Position numbers and translations under genes: made by a program. The notes under the pieces are model-generated. The model made no database searches and was not told where the DNA came from. It saw only the letters and a program-made list of their open reading frames with translations. Shown here one piece after another: positions 1 through 9,000 of a stretch of DNA of 24,101 bases. Source of the DNA: Ophiothrix spiculata (Eukaryota > Echinodermata > Ophiuroidea > Amphilepidida > Ophiotrichidae); NCBI GenBank assembly GCA_000969725.1, contig JXSR01S011179.1; one strand, 5' to 3'. Numbering within the stretch: the first letter of the stretch is position 1; every line of letters begins with the position of its first letter.

Positions 1-97
1 TTAAACCATTTTATTGTGTAAATTTTGTAATCACATGTAATTTGGCCTTCGGGCCACGATGTTGTGAACTTAATAAATACAAATACAAATACAAAGT
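1..97 (+). mobile_element. 3' tail of a non-LTR retrotransposon (5' part outside window)
   Basis: The segment contains ttggccttcgggccac, a perfect short hairpin (ggcc-ttcg-ggcc), followed by an aataaatacaaatacaaa tail made of repeated 'aatac/aaatac' units. A stem-loop followed by a short A-rich tandem tail is typical of the 3' end of CR1/Jockey/RTE-like non-LTR retrotransposons in invertebrates, whose reverse transcriptase recognises such ends. The coding part, if present, lies upstream of base 1. The exact clade cannot be told from the tail alone. Confidence 0.6.
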
Positions 98-424
98 GAA
101 AATTAATATGTTACATAAAGGAAATGGTATACTCAGGTGGCAAAAAGTACATGTATATTAAAATGTCACATAATACATATGCTAATATGTCATAACTGTA
201 ATTACTTTAAGAATATTAACAAATCCACTTCTACCAAATATTTTTACAATATTTCTATTTCAAACTAAAAAAAATGAAACATTATTTCAGAATGCTGTCA
301 AAAATTTCAAGTGCGCAATTACTTGTTACACTTTTTAATTTTTGCGGCAAGCACGGCAAGCCGATATAAATCGAGTGGTTTTTTTTAATTCCATTATTCT
401 CGCGAGAGACCATCAAGGTAATAT
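98..424. other. AT-rich intergenic DNA, no feature seen
   Basis: I see no repeat of other window parts and no convincing gene here. A short open frame covers roughly 339-495 on the plus strand and includes a ctcgcgag palindrome near 400. Nothing supports it as a gene. Confidence 0.4.
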
Positions 425-529
425 GCAAATGTTTCGTGCTACAATTGTGGCAGCTCAAAATTTCAAATTCTTGGTCGTCCGCGTGAGCTTTTAAGTCACT
501 TTACTCAGATTAGGCACATCAAAGTATAA
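425..529 (+). other. short open segment with a CxxC...H...H pattern
   Basis: Read from base 425 this frame gives 34 residues ending at a TAA. It has C-Y-N-C-G near residues 5-9 and an S-H-F-T-Q-I-R-H stretch near residues 24-31. That is C-X2-C-X16-H-X5-H, which resembles a zinc-binding layout but is too long between Cys and His for a canonical C2H2 finger. There is a stop codon immediately upstream and no ATG, so it could only be a terminal exon or a relic. GC content is higher than in its surroundings. I do not recognise the family and chance is a real possibility. Confidence 0.15.
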
Positions 530-639
530 CGACTTGATAAGAAAGTCTATTCAGCACTACCATTTGATAGTTACACTATTAAATAGCCAAAACATGACCG
601 CTCTCTAAACATCACAGAATTTAAACTGTTTTGGATTTC

Positions 640-1230
640 TATTTCTATGACTAACATTTTGAACAAACACAAATGTTTCAGATCTAAATGGCATTGTCCT
701 TTGAGCATTCAATTTCATGTATGTTTATCTTTGCTTTTAGCTATTTGCTGATAAGAAATATGAAATTTCCAATGTATTTTAAGACTTGAATACTCACATT
801 TTTATTTCCTAAAATAGGATTATATATTTTTTCTCAAAAAAAAGTCGATACTCTTTTCGAGCACATTTGAAATTCAATCTTATTTCAACGCATAATATTT
901 TACCAATCTCAGCAAATTCTATTAAGTTTTTTTGGAATTATAGGATCGGGCATAACCTTATGTTTTTAATTTTTCAATGCAGAAGGATAATACGTTCAAT
1001 CAATAATTCATATCAGGATCGGGGGTAAACCACGCTTATTCTATACACGATACCTTCATATTCCTACTAAATAAAAATAAAAAATGACAGTTTAGGGCAA
1101 TACGAATGGCTTATTAAGTTTACCATATGATCGATGGTGGTCCTTTTCAAAGGGAATATTCTGGAGATTTGGTCTGCGCAATTGATTTGCAAATTCAAAA
1201 CCACACCATAAAAGCAGTTGACATCTACAA
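640..1230. repeat. block A, diverged copy 1
   Basis: This block aligns with 3925-4480 and 5151-5865. Shared landmarks in the same order are a 'ctaaatggc..tcctttgagcatt' segment, 'tttcatgtatgtttat', 'aagtcgatactc', 'caatcaataattcatat' and 'cgataccttcat'. It is clearly more diverged than the two later copies are from each other, so it reflects an older duplication. Edges are approximate. Confidence 0.75.
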
Positions 1231-1309
1231 ATTTAAAGCAACAATTCCCCAGGATTCTATATCAACAGATAAAGTTTTTAACATTCAAGATCATGGAATT
1301 TATTCGTAA
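1127..1309 (+). pseudogene. 60-residue open frame, possible relative of block B frames
   Basis: This is an ATG-started open frame of 60 residues with a varied amino-acid composition rather than a low-complexity one. A central stretch (C-A-I-D-L-Q ... T-I-K-A-V) loosely resembles the A-I-x-x-x-x-N-D-x-x-x-T-I-K-x-F pattern of the block B frames at 1374-1496 and 6428-6589. The corresponding DNA in the later A copies (near 4400-4490 and 5770-5850) is recognisable but frame-broken. That argues against a conserved gene here, or for decay in the younger copies. No signal peptide or membrane segment is visible and I do not recognise the family. It could equally be a chance frame. Confidence 0.2.
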
Positions 1310-1373
1310 TTTAAGTGTAATTGCACGTTACTATAACATGCATTCCTTCTATCAATAAACTGCAACATCAGTC

Positions 1374-1496
1374 ATGTTTGAAATATATATTTCATGTAGG
1401 ACAATCTTTAAAGCGATTGATCAACCAAACGACTTGGAATCGACAATAAAAGACTTTATAGGAATGAAAGAATGTCTTACTCATTTGGCGAACTGA
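1374..1496 (+). pseudogene. block B candidate exon or relic, copy 1
   Basis: An ATG-started open frame of 40 residues ends in L-A-N-stop. Over 25 positions without a gap it aligns with the frame at 6428-6589: here Y-I-S-C-R-T-I-F-K-A-I-D-Q-P-N-D ... T-I-K-D-F-I, there H-I-S-Y-L-P-M-F-I-A-I-N-H-Q-N-D ... T-I-K-V-F-V. About 11 of the 25 residues are identical and many others are conservative. The two stop codons fall at matching places, apart from a three-codon length difference. The function is unknown to me. The frame is short and has no neighbouring exon that I can identify. I infer either one exon of a small paralogous family or its remnant; neutral repeat DNA remains possible. Confidence 0.3.
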
Positions 1497-1770
1497 CTAA
1501 CCGAAATAAAGCTACTTTTAAACATAATAAATCTCTATGAACTAAATTACCCTTTTTTACACTTTTTCATTGTCGAACCATCATGTGTGGCCTTTTGTTT
1601 TTCTCTTGTATCTGAAGGGATTATTAGTCAGTATTACATTCTAGCTGTATCTGTTTTGAATTGGTTAATTTCAACAGTGTGTTATTTATGGTAACCAAAG
1701 GTATTGAAGTTCGGCATTACGTCTAGTTTAAAATATACGGATTCAGATTATGAATCAAAACTGGAAAATT
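1497..1770. repeat. block B, non-coding 3' part, copy 1
   Basis: DNA following the open frame stays similar among the three B copies. The best landmark is a 'ttacactttttcattgtcgaa' segment near 1557 and the following 'ccatca', then an 'attagtca' segment near 1621. These match 6658-6735 and 13976-14050. Confidence 0.65.
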
Positions 1771-2291
1771 GTGCCCCTTTGAAGGACTCGAGTTAAGTTA
1801 ACTGGGCTGCAACATGATTTAAATTCTAAATGTTCTTACAGAAAACATAAAAATCTTTAGATATTTCAAAATACCGTATGTAAATATTGTGATATCTCTT
1901 TATATACACATTCCTGGTCAAAGATTGTACGAAATGTTTTACAATGTCACCATTGCATATTGCTAGTCAAGATCCCAGACGAAGTTAAGGACAATCAGAG
2001 ATCTTTGCATTTAACACAGTTATTACCCAATCACTTTGGATGATCGAAACAAATATTGTAAATATTTGGCCGTAATTCGAGGGGTTCAAAAAAGAAAATA
2101 AAAAAAAATTGACCCAATAACTTAAAATGTACTGGATTTGTACTGTATTTTTCAGCACCGTCAAGCTGATCCTAAAATAAGAATTTTGTTTGTTCATACA
2201 CAGATATGTTATTTTTCCCTCTTAACATATTTCCCCCCTTTTTTTAAATGACACAGATTGTTGTAAATATTTTCGATTACTTTGAAATAGC
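1771..2291. other. AT-rich spacer, nothing recognised
   Basis: I find no gene, tandem repeat or match to other parts of the window. An open frame of 70 codons on the minus strand (1985-2197) is AT-driven and is not supported by any similarity. Confidence 0.4.
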
Positions 2292-2483
2292 TACGATGGT
2301 CATTCAAAAAGTTCTACTGTTTGTATCATAACCTTTGTTTTATTAAAGGTAGCTACTTAAAAATTGGCAAAAATCTAGCTAGGATTGTTACCTACACATG
2401 GATTTTTTTTAAAGTAAAGTGACTACCTTTAATGGAACCAAAGTTATGATACAACAGGTAGAACTTTTGGAATGACCATTGTA
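2292..2483. mobile_element. foldback/MITE-like element, about 192 bp
   Basis: Two inverted arms of about 67 bases (2292-2358 and 2417-2483) face each other across a spacer of about 58 bp. The left arm starts tacgatggtcattc and the reverse complement of the right arm starts tacaatggtcattc. I count about 11 mismatches along the arms. The outermost TA on each side could be a target duplication of a TA-inserting family (Tc1/mariner-like), but this is inference. There is no coding capacity. Confidence 0.75.
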
Positions 2484-2537
2484 CCTAAACTATTTGTAAA
2501 GGCAAGATTATGTGTGTTACCAGTTTTCTGGTTCAAA

Positions 2538-2660
2538 GTTGAATCAGAAAACATTCATGATAAATGCAATGTAGATATTTTAATGTTCATCGTGATTGTA
2601 GGTTCACCTGTGATATCAGTGACGTATTATCTCTATTACATTCACGAATGATGAGGTGAA
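2538..2660. repeat. block C copy 1 (exon-like on either strand)
   Basis: This aligns without gaps with 8887-9000, and with one 3-base deletion with 11636-11735. On the plus strand a pyrimidine-containing stretch ending in gtag precedes a frame beginning F-T-C-D-I-S, which is F-T-F-D-I-S in the second copy. On the minus strand, 2555-2626 reads 23 residues ending T-L-H-L-S-stop, and the second copy also ends T-L-H-L-S-stop. Which strand, if either, was coding cannot be decided here. Confidence 0.6.
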
Positions 2661-3418
2661 AAGCAGGACGATGTCCTGACAGGGAAAGTGATAGATAAGT
2701 TATATGACAAAGATGGGTGCGGAATGTACATTTGCGTCCTTCTTATTGTTCGTTCATTACCGTCATATGCCTAACTTTTATGTTAAAGGCTACCCTTAAT
2801 ACTTCATAAAGACTTTATTGATGCACATGAAAATAAGTCAGATAATATATATTTCTTTCCAACTATTATCTAGTTTAAGAATAAGGAGAAATAAAAAACT
2901 TGACGAACTACTTCCTCCCATGGAACTTTTGAACTTTATCATCATGTATATTATCAGATAAGCATTAGTATTCATTTGAGACATATCGGCATCTTTATGA
3001 CTTTTACATTCAGAAAAAAAAAGTTTTATCTAACATGTTTTCATTGTGAGAAGAACGATCGGTTGCAGACCAATTTAATCAATAACCCGAAGACAATTAT
3101 TCTAGTAGCAATAAATTTACATAATTTAATTAATATTACTTATTATTAGTATAGAATAGAACAAATATATTTGCAGATATTTGAACTGTAGAATAGATGA
3201 ACGTGGTGAAACAATATTACTTTTACGAGAAGGCCTCCACTCCTCAGAAGCTCATAATGTAGGGTTAAATTACTAAATGTGAAATTCAATTTTAGTCTGA
3301 ATCCAAAACACAAAAATCCTCAATTTCATATTCGACTAAAAAATGGCGTTTAAATTATTGGCACCATTATGGTGTCACAAACGTCACATTGTGTAAAATA
3401 CCACACACCGATAACATC
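2661..3418. other. AT-rich spacer, nothing recognised
   Basis: I see no repeat copies or believable genes in this stretch. The DNA is very AT-rich, with oligo-T and oligo-A runs. Confidence 0.4.
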
Positions 3419-3568
3419 CTATGCAATAGCCTCTGGAATATAAACATAGGTTTCTAATCCCATTTCCACAAAGTGATAGTCCATTATATATCTACCCAGT
3501 GGCTGTTTGAATGCGCTGTTCTCTACATCAGAAATGACACATTTACCAATATAGATTGTAGACAGAAT
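3419..3568 (-). other. exon-like open segment, 49 residues, no ATG start
   Basis: On the minus strand an open frame of 49 codons ends with a TAG at 3419-3421. It has a varied composition: I-S-D-V-E-N-S-A-F-K-Q-P-L-G-R-Y near the middle, then M-D-Y-H-F-V-E-M, ending Y-V-Y-I-P-E-A-I-A. A stop bounds it upstream. An internal 'gatgtag' followed by AGAAC could be a 3' splice site that would make the last 33 or so residues a terminal exon. Composition and local GC look more coding-like than the surroundings. There is no second copy in the window and I do not recognise the family. It may be a relic or chance. Confidence 0.2.
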
Positions 3569-3824
3569 TCAGAACATTATTTCATTATTTATTTGCCCTG
3601 AATAATGCATTTTTGTCAAAAGTAAATTATTTGAAGCCTTTATGAGATACTAGTAGTGGTAAATGCAAAAATAATCCTTAGGACACATAAGAACTTGAAG
3701 ATGATGACTACGTACTCTGTACTTTTTTACGGTTTAACTTTTTTATCGAAAGAAACATTCGATTTTGGATAGTTCTGTGTTAACGCGAAATTATATTGGC
3801 TCATTCATAACCATACTGCAAAGT

Positions 3825-5050
3825 TTGCTTAATAATAAAAACAAGAGCTTGCTTGAAACATTTAGGATGGCTTGTCTCTGATATATAAAAATGAAGAGAA
3901 ATTTTTTTTGCTAAAGCGTAATAACTATGACTAATATTTTGCAGAAACACACACCTTTTATACCTAAATGGCGCCATCCTTTGAGCATTCCATTTCATGT
4001 ATGTTTATTTTTTCTTCTAGCTATTTACTGATTTGAAATAATGACATATAAAATTATAAATATTCACTTCTTGCAGTTTCCCTGAAATTGGGTTACATAT
4101 ATATATATATTTTTAAATAAGTCGATACTCCCTTTGGACACATTTGAAATCCAATCTCCTTTATAATATTTAATCTTTTAAGGTAATCTCAAATTAAAGC
4201 ATCAGACATATTTTTGTTAATTTTTTGTGCATAAAGCTAATAGGCCTACTTTCAATCAATAATTCATATCGATATTATTTGTAAACCAATCTTATTCTAT
4301 CGCACGATACCTTCATGTATCAAAAACCTGCTACATAAAAATCTTAAAGAGAGTTTCGGGCTACACGAAATGGCTTAATAGCTTTAACGTATAATAGACT
4401 ATGATTTTTTAAAGGAAATTCAGAAATACTTTCTAATAACGCCATGAAACAGTTGAAATTTATTAAGATCAAGCGTAGCAATGCAGCAGGTCTTCTATAA
4501 GCAAATTATGTTGTTTTTTAAAATTCACAGGACAATGTTAACTATTTTTATTATTATTACTCCAATATTGTAGATTATATCATTGCCAGATTTTCAGATT
4601 TTTCTACCATGACAATCGCTATATTGAATCAGATTTGTAAAAGAAAAGAAAAAATGAGCTGCATCATCACTCATGTATAAAATATTTGTGGCTGTCCAGC
4701 CCGTATGAGCCGTAAATGGCAGAAACTTCATTTTGTGCTACAGGTGAAAATACATGTCAAGGTCATAATAAACAGATTCACAGTCTTAGTGCTTACTACA
4801 AAATACCAGTAAAGTTTCATTTCAAGAAAATGATAGGAATTGTGAAATAAATCTGCATATTTTTAAGACAATCAACAGAAAATATAGGGCTTACTGATCT
4901 CTGAAGGCGTTTATTTCAGTTATACGTTTTACTCCATGACAACCGTTGATGGACCATACATAACTTGACTTTGGAAATCGTGTGAAGTTCATTAAGATGT
5001 CATTTTAAAGCATGGTCCTTGCAAATAATCAAAAAAGTGAAAATGACAGG
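3825..5050. repeat. tandem duplication, unit 1
   Basis: This unit begins at ttgcttaataataaaaacaa and ends at aaaatgaca plus two bases. The same sequence restarts immediately at 5051. Identity with unit 2 is very high throughout: only scattered substitutions, an (AT)n difference near 4100, a small indel near 4765, and the palindrome present only in unit 2. It contains a block A copy (about 3925-4480) and an inverted, degenerate block B relative (about 4576-4722). The 65-codon minus-strand frame at 3801-3998 recurs at 5000-5224 only because the DNA is duplicated. Confidence 0.93.
4576..4722 (-). pseudogene. inverted degenerate block B relative (B'), unit 1
   Basis: Read on the minus strand this segment has A-I-Y-G-S-Y-G-L-D-S-H followed, after stop codons and about 45 extra bases, by I-A-I-V-M-V-E-K-S-E-N-L. 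The plus-strand B frame at 6428 has G-I-Y-G-W-I-G-M-D-G-H and then F-I-A-I-N-H-Q-N-D-S-D-L. The order of the two motifs is the same, so this looks like a broken, inverted paralogue. The function is unknown. Confidence 0.35.
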
Positions 5051-5323
5051 TTGCTTAATAATAAAAACAAGAGTTTGTTTTAAACATTTAGGATGGCTTG
5101 TCTCTGATATATAAAAATGAAGAGAAATTTTTTTTGCTAAAGCGTAATAACTATGACTAATATTTTGCAGAAACACACACCTTTTATACCTAAATGGCGC
5201 CATCCTTTGAGCATTCCATTTCATGTATGTTTATCTTTTCTTCTAGCTATTTACTGATTTGAAATAATGACATATACAATTATAAATATTCACTTCTTGC
5301 ATTTTCCCTGAAATTGTGTTACA

Positions 5324-5473
5324 TATATGTGTCCCGCCGCGGCAAAAGGGTGCAGTTGTCGTCTCCTACATGTAGCTCATTGTAGCATATCTGATGTATA
5401 CATCAGATATGCTAAAAGGAGCAACATATACGAGCCGACAACTGCACCCTTTTGCCGCGGCGGGGCACATATA
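5324..5473. mobile_element. 150-bp near-perfect palindromic MITE/foldback insertion
   Basis: The two 75-base arms match at 68 positions with no gap, centred between 5398 and 5399. The outer arm is GC-rich: tatatgtg, a variable base, then cccgccgcggcaaaaggg and tgcagttgtcg. The inner 32 bp (5383-5414, tagcatatctgatgta and its complement) is perfectly palindromic. Tandem unit 1 has an uninterrupted (AT)n tract at the matching place, so it represents the empty site. Insertion at TA is likely. The transcript would fold into a long hairpin. There is no coding capacity. Confidence 0.9.
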
Positions 5474-5943
5474 CATTTTTAAACAAGTCGATACTCTTAT
5501 TGGACACATTTGAAATCCAATCTCCTTTATAATATTTAATCTTTTAAGGTAATCTCAAATTAAAGCATCAGACATATTTTTGTTAATTTTTTGTGCATAA
5601 AGCTAATAGGCCTACTTTCAATCAATAATTCATATCGATATTATTTGTAAACCAATCTTATTCTATCGCACGATACCTTCATGTATCAAAAACCTGCTAC
5701 ATAAAAATCTTAAAGAGAGTTTCGGGCTACACGAAATGGCTTAATAGCTTTAACGTATAATAGACTATGATTTTTTAAAGGAAATTCAGAAATACTTTCT
5801 AATAACGCCATGAAACAGTTGAAATTTATTAAGATCAAGCGTAGCAATGCAGCAGGTCTTCTATAAGCAAATGATGTTGTTTTTTAACATTCACAGGACA
5901 ATGTTAACTATTTTTATTATTATTACTCCAATATTGTAGATTA

Positions 5944-6090
5944 TATCATTGCCAGATTTTCAGATTTTTCTACCATGACAATCGCTATATTGAATCAGAT
6001 TTGTACAAGAAAAGAAAAAAATGAGCTGCATCATCACTCATGTATAAAATATTTGTGGCTGTCCAGCCCGTATGAGCCGTAAATGGCAGA
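5944..6090 (-). pseudogene. inverted degenerate block B relative (B'), unit 2
   Basis: This is the duplicate of 4576-4722. Its outer part (about 6053-6090) and the plus-strand segment 6435-6473 form an inverted repeat about 36 bases long with a spacer of about 345 bp, sharing the words atttacggct and tggac at the same spacing. The minus-strand reading shows the A-I-Y-G-S-Y-G-L-D-S-H motif preceded by a possible 3' splice site (ttttcacctgtag) and followed by two stops. Confidence 0.35.
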
Positions 6091-6427
6091 AACTTCATTT
6101 TGTGCTACAGGTGAAAATACATGTCAAGGTCCTAATTTGCCGAAATTGATTTTTTGACAGATTCACAATTCTTGTGCTTACTACAAAATACCAGCAAAGT
6201 CTCATTTCATGAAAATGATAGGAATTGTGAAATTAATCTGCATATTTTTAAGACAATCAACAGAAAATATAGGGCTTACTGATCTCTGAAGGCGTTTATT
6301 TCAGTTATACGTTTTACTCCATGACAACCGTTGATGGACCATACATAACTTGACTTTGGAAATCGTGTGAAGTTCATTAAGATGTCATTTTAAAGCATGG
6401 TCCTTGCAAATAATCAAAAAAGTGAAA

Positions 6428-6589
6428 ATGACAAGAGGTGGCATTTACGGCTGGATTGGGATGGACGGTCACATTTCATATTTGCCAATGTTCATTGCGA
6501 TTAATCATCAAAACGACTCAGATTTGACAATAAAAGTCTTTGTCAAGACCAATAGAATTTCTTACACGATTACACTTTTGCTGAACTGA
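6428..6589 (+). pseudogene. block B candidate exon or relic, copy 2 (53 residues)
   Basis: An ATG at 6428 opens a 53-codon frame; the same frame extends upstream to a TTG at 6404 inside the tandem unit. It reads R-G-G-I-Y-G-W-I-G-M-D-G-H-I-S-Y early, then F-I-A-I-N-H-Q-N-D, T-I-K-V-F-V-K in the middle, and ends L-L-L-N-stop. Its frame is matched by 1374-1496 and by the C-terminal half of 13740-13925, and its first motif by the inverted relatives. It has no signal peptide, no cysteines and no membrane segment. The alternating hydrophobic pattern would fit beta strands, which is inference. I do not recognise the family. This is the most coding-like segment in the window, but it is short and has no clear partner exons. 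Confidence 0.35.
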
Positions 6590-6890
6590 ATTACAGAAAT
6601 CAAGCCATATTTATAAAGAATTAGTCTCCGATATGTTTACTTATGAACTTAATTAGCCTTTTACACTTTGTCATTGTCGAACCATCACGTTTAGTCCTTT
6701 GTATATATCTCATTCATGAAGGGATCATTAGTCACATTCTAAGTTTTATCTTTCTGGTTGATTTCAAAAGAATGTTACGTGCCATAACAAAAAAATATTT
6801 GAAGGACAGCATTACCTTAAGTTTGGGAATAATCAGATACAGATTATATATCGTAGAAAGAAAACATTGATATCAAGAAAGTTACGAGAA
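6590..6890. repeat. block B, non-coding 3' part, copy 2
   Basis: This segment shares ttacactttgtcattgtcga and the following 'accatcacgt' with 13980-14010, and a slightly diverged form with 1557. The 75-codon frame at 6643-6870 lies entirely in this repeat and is not kept in the other copies, so I do not call it a gene. Confidence 0.65.
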
Positions 6891-7552
6891 GAACTCTATT
6901 GCTGGAGGTTCTGAGTTCTGCATGATCAATTGTTAAGACTGATATATGCTTTTACATGCTTCTTAATAATCATATTATAAGAATCGACCTCTTGTTACAT
7001 CTATTATTACAAGGAAGGCAGAGATAACTTTTTTGGTGACACAATTTATAATCTGCAGATTTTTAATATTTTTTCTATACCATTTTTACATATATCGTTA
7101 ATAACTATACGTATTCAAAATGCTTAAAATGGGCAACATGCCATTTTGGCCTTGCCTTGTGTCTTTAGTCATAAAGGACACTTATACATGTAATTTTCCT
7201 TGGCCCAATGAGTTTTGCTACGTGTTATTCAATCTAAGTTATTAGGCAGAGTTTGCTTAACTTTTACAGCATCACCATTTTTGAAAAAAAATATCGAAAT
7301 TGCAGTTGAATGAGGAAAACATTATAATCTATCTGAACCGCATTTATCTTAAACATTTCATTTCACGAGTCAACCATTCAACCAAACGGATCTGTGTTTT
7401 CCTTTAATCTATTTCTACTTGTTTTGGATCTAGTATCCAGATGTTTTGATGCATCATTGATGACATACACACTGTTACCTAAATTTGGTCTTATTTATAC
7501 CACTAGAAAGGAATGATGTCATGTCTCTCTTACACCTCTATAACTTAGTAGT
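6891..7552. other. AT-rich spacer, nothing recognised
   Basis: I find no convincing repeat or gene in this stretch. Confidence 0.4.
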
Positions 7553-7625
7553 TAAGGGGTGAATTGGAATACATTAATAATTGATACGTTGCTGACGTAC
7601 TTATTTGAATTGAGATTTTGCGATT
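7553..7625. repeat. block C, weak diverged copy
   Basis: A 'ggggtgaattggaatacatt' segment followed by 'attgatacgttgctgacg' lines up with the start of the C copy at 11636 (ggtgaattaaaatacattg ... attggtgacg). Similarity fades after about 70 bases. This segment is the start of a 147-codon open frame (GTG at 7559). Confidence 0.4.
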
Positions 7626-7870
7626 TGTTTGAGCATAAAAACACAGAATTCAAAGAAGGTCAATGGCCTTTGAAGTTTTGGAAGCCTTGTAAGAAGAGTG
7701 AAGATGATTACTCTGCATCGTTTTTAAAAGAAGTAGATTATGAAGAAAATCTCTTCAAAAACTGTCAGCATAACAATGTTTTAGTTAATTTGCTAATAAG
7801 ATGCATTATGCTAATAATTGTTTTTAAAAAAGTATATTGTTTTCTCTTTTTTGGAGGAGCAGATCACATT

Positions 7871-8018
7871 AGGGCTTTGTCACACATCATGAAACGTACG
7901 AATAGAGACCGAATAACGTTCACTGTTTCAGTCATTGAAATACATGTGTATCGATTACCAAACCAGTATACTTTACTTGTTTGTTATTCGTACGTTTCGT
8001 GATGTGTGACAGAGCCCT
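7871..8018. mobile_element. MITE with 34-bp terminal inverted repeats, 148 bp
   Basis: The left arm (7871-7904) begins agggctttgtcacacatcat. The right arm (7985-8018) is its inverted copy with two mismatches, and both arms reach gaaacgtacgaata. About 80 bp separate the arms. The size, the sharp inverted ends and the absence of coding sequence fit a non-autonomous DNA transposon. The flanking bases do not give an unambiguous target duplication, so I leave the superfamily open. Confidence 0.85.
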
Positions 8019-8039
8019 TACTCTTGATTAGTACTTTGC

Positions 8040-8470
8040 ATTGATACCTTAACCATAAATGTAGCATGTACAGTTCAAGGGATATGCCACTTTATAGGAA
8101 AAATGACTTTGGGGAGCCGAGGACCCGATATGGAGGACCCGATATGTAAAAATATCACAACCTGAAATTTAAGGCCATATACATACATCTACTCAAATTA
8201 ATCCTATCAAATTAAAGCTCTTGTTAAATACTTTAAAATGATACATAAACCATACATGTAGCATGTACACAGCATGAAATTTGACACAATATAGGACAAA
8301 ATGTCTTGGGGAGCTGAAAACCGGATATGGAGGATATATAACCATATCGTAACATGAAATTTTAAGCCATATTCTTACACTTGCCTAGGCAAATTACCTT
8401 TAAATAAGGTTTTGAGCTATGCAATTCAAGATTATACTATGATACAATATACATGTAGTAACAGAATATA
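8040..8470. repeat. degenerate tandem repeat, period about 197 bp, two and a bit units
   Basis: 'cataaatgtagcatgtaca' (8054) recurs as 'catacatgtagcatgtaca' (8251). Each is followed at similar spacing by 'tataggaaaaatg/tataggacaaaatg', 'ttggggagc' and 'gatatggagga', then 'catgaaattt/cctgaaattt'. A third, partial unit begins near 8443. Inside unit 1 a 14-bp motif, gaggacccgatatg, is itself doubled (8119-8132 and 8133-8146). Confidence 0.75.
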
Positions 8471-8886
8471 CACAACGCTACGTCAGGTATATGAATAAGA
8501 GGGATTGTATAGGGGAAACGAAAATGAATGTAACTGATCATGAAAAACATAGTCATATGAAAGATGACCACTCAAAAGATTTAGGTTTCAAATTTTAGCT
8601 CAATCGGTTTGACCTTTTTGATCTTATGGGCAATTTTGTATTTCAGAGCCACCTATCCGTTACTGTGTAAAATTAATAATTATGGTTACCATAATTATGA
8701 ATATTTTCAAGTATATCTCCGAAGAGAAACGTAATTCAGCCGTGAAATTTCACATGGGTTATGAGAAAAATATGAGCAACATTTTGGTACCAAAATCTTG
8801 AAATCAAATGTTTGAAAAAGGTTAGGCAATCGAACCATGCTTCATTAGCTTTAATCTGTCTGTAAAAACAAGATTACATGTGTTTA
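8471..8886. other. spacer with a small palindrome
   Basis: The only structure seen is a 23-base inverted repeat near 8676, ataattatggt-t-accataattat. No gene was recognised. Confidence 0.35.
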
Positions 8887-9000
8887 GTTGAATCTGAATA
8901 CATTCATGATAAATGTAATGTTGATGTTTTAATGCGCATCTTGTTTGCAGATTCACGTTTGACATTAGCCACGTACTATCCCATTATCTCACATGTCACC
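8887..9000. repeat. block C copy 2 (exon-like on either strand)
   Basis: This is gap-free with copy 1 at 2538 over about 90 bases. On the plus strand, cttgtttgcag looks like a 3' splice site and precedes F-T-F-D-I-S-H-V-L-S. On the minus strand, 8904-8975 reads Y-V-A-N-V-K-R-E ... T-L-H-L-S-stop. Both readings are short, and I cannot decide whether either was translated. Confidence 0.6.

Larger units (their letters stand above)
5051..6433. repeat. tandem duplication, unit 2
   Basis: This is a second head-to-tail copy of 3825-5050, directly abutting it. It is longer mainly because of the 150-bp palindrome at 5324-5473 and a small insertion near 6130-6150. The unit ends at aaaatgaca (6433), where block B sequence takes over. 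The near identity of the units means this duplication is the youngest visible rearrangement in the left half. Confidence 0.93.

Noticed and set aside
3801-5224. Nearly identical minus-strand frames at 3801-3998 and 5000-5224, which look like a conserved small gene
   Set aside because: They are identical because the DNA is a recent tandem duplication. The C-termini diverge exactly at the duplication edges, and the older copy near 700 does not keep the frame beyond about 30 codons.
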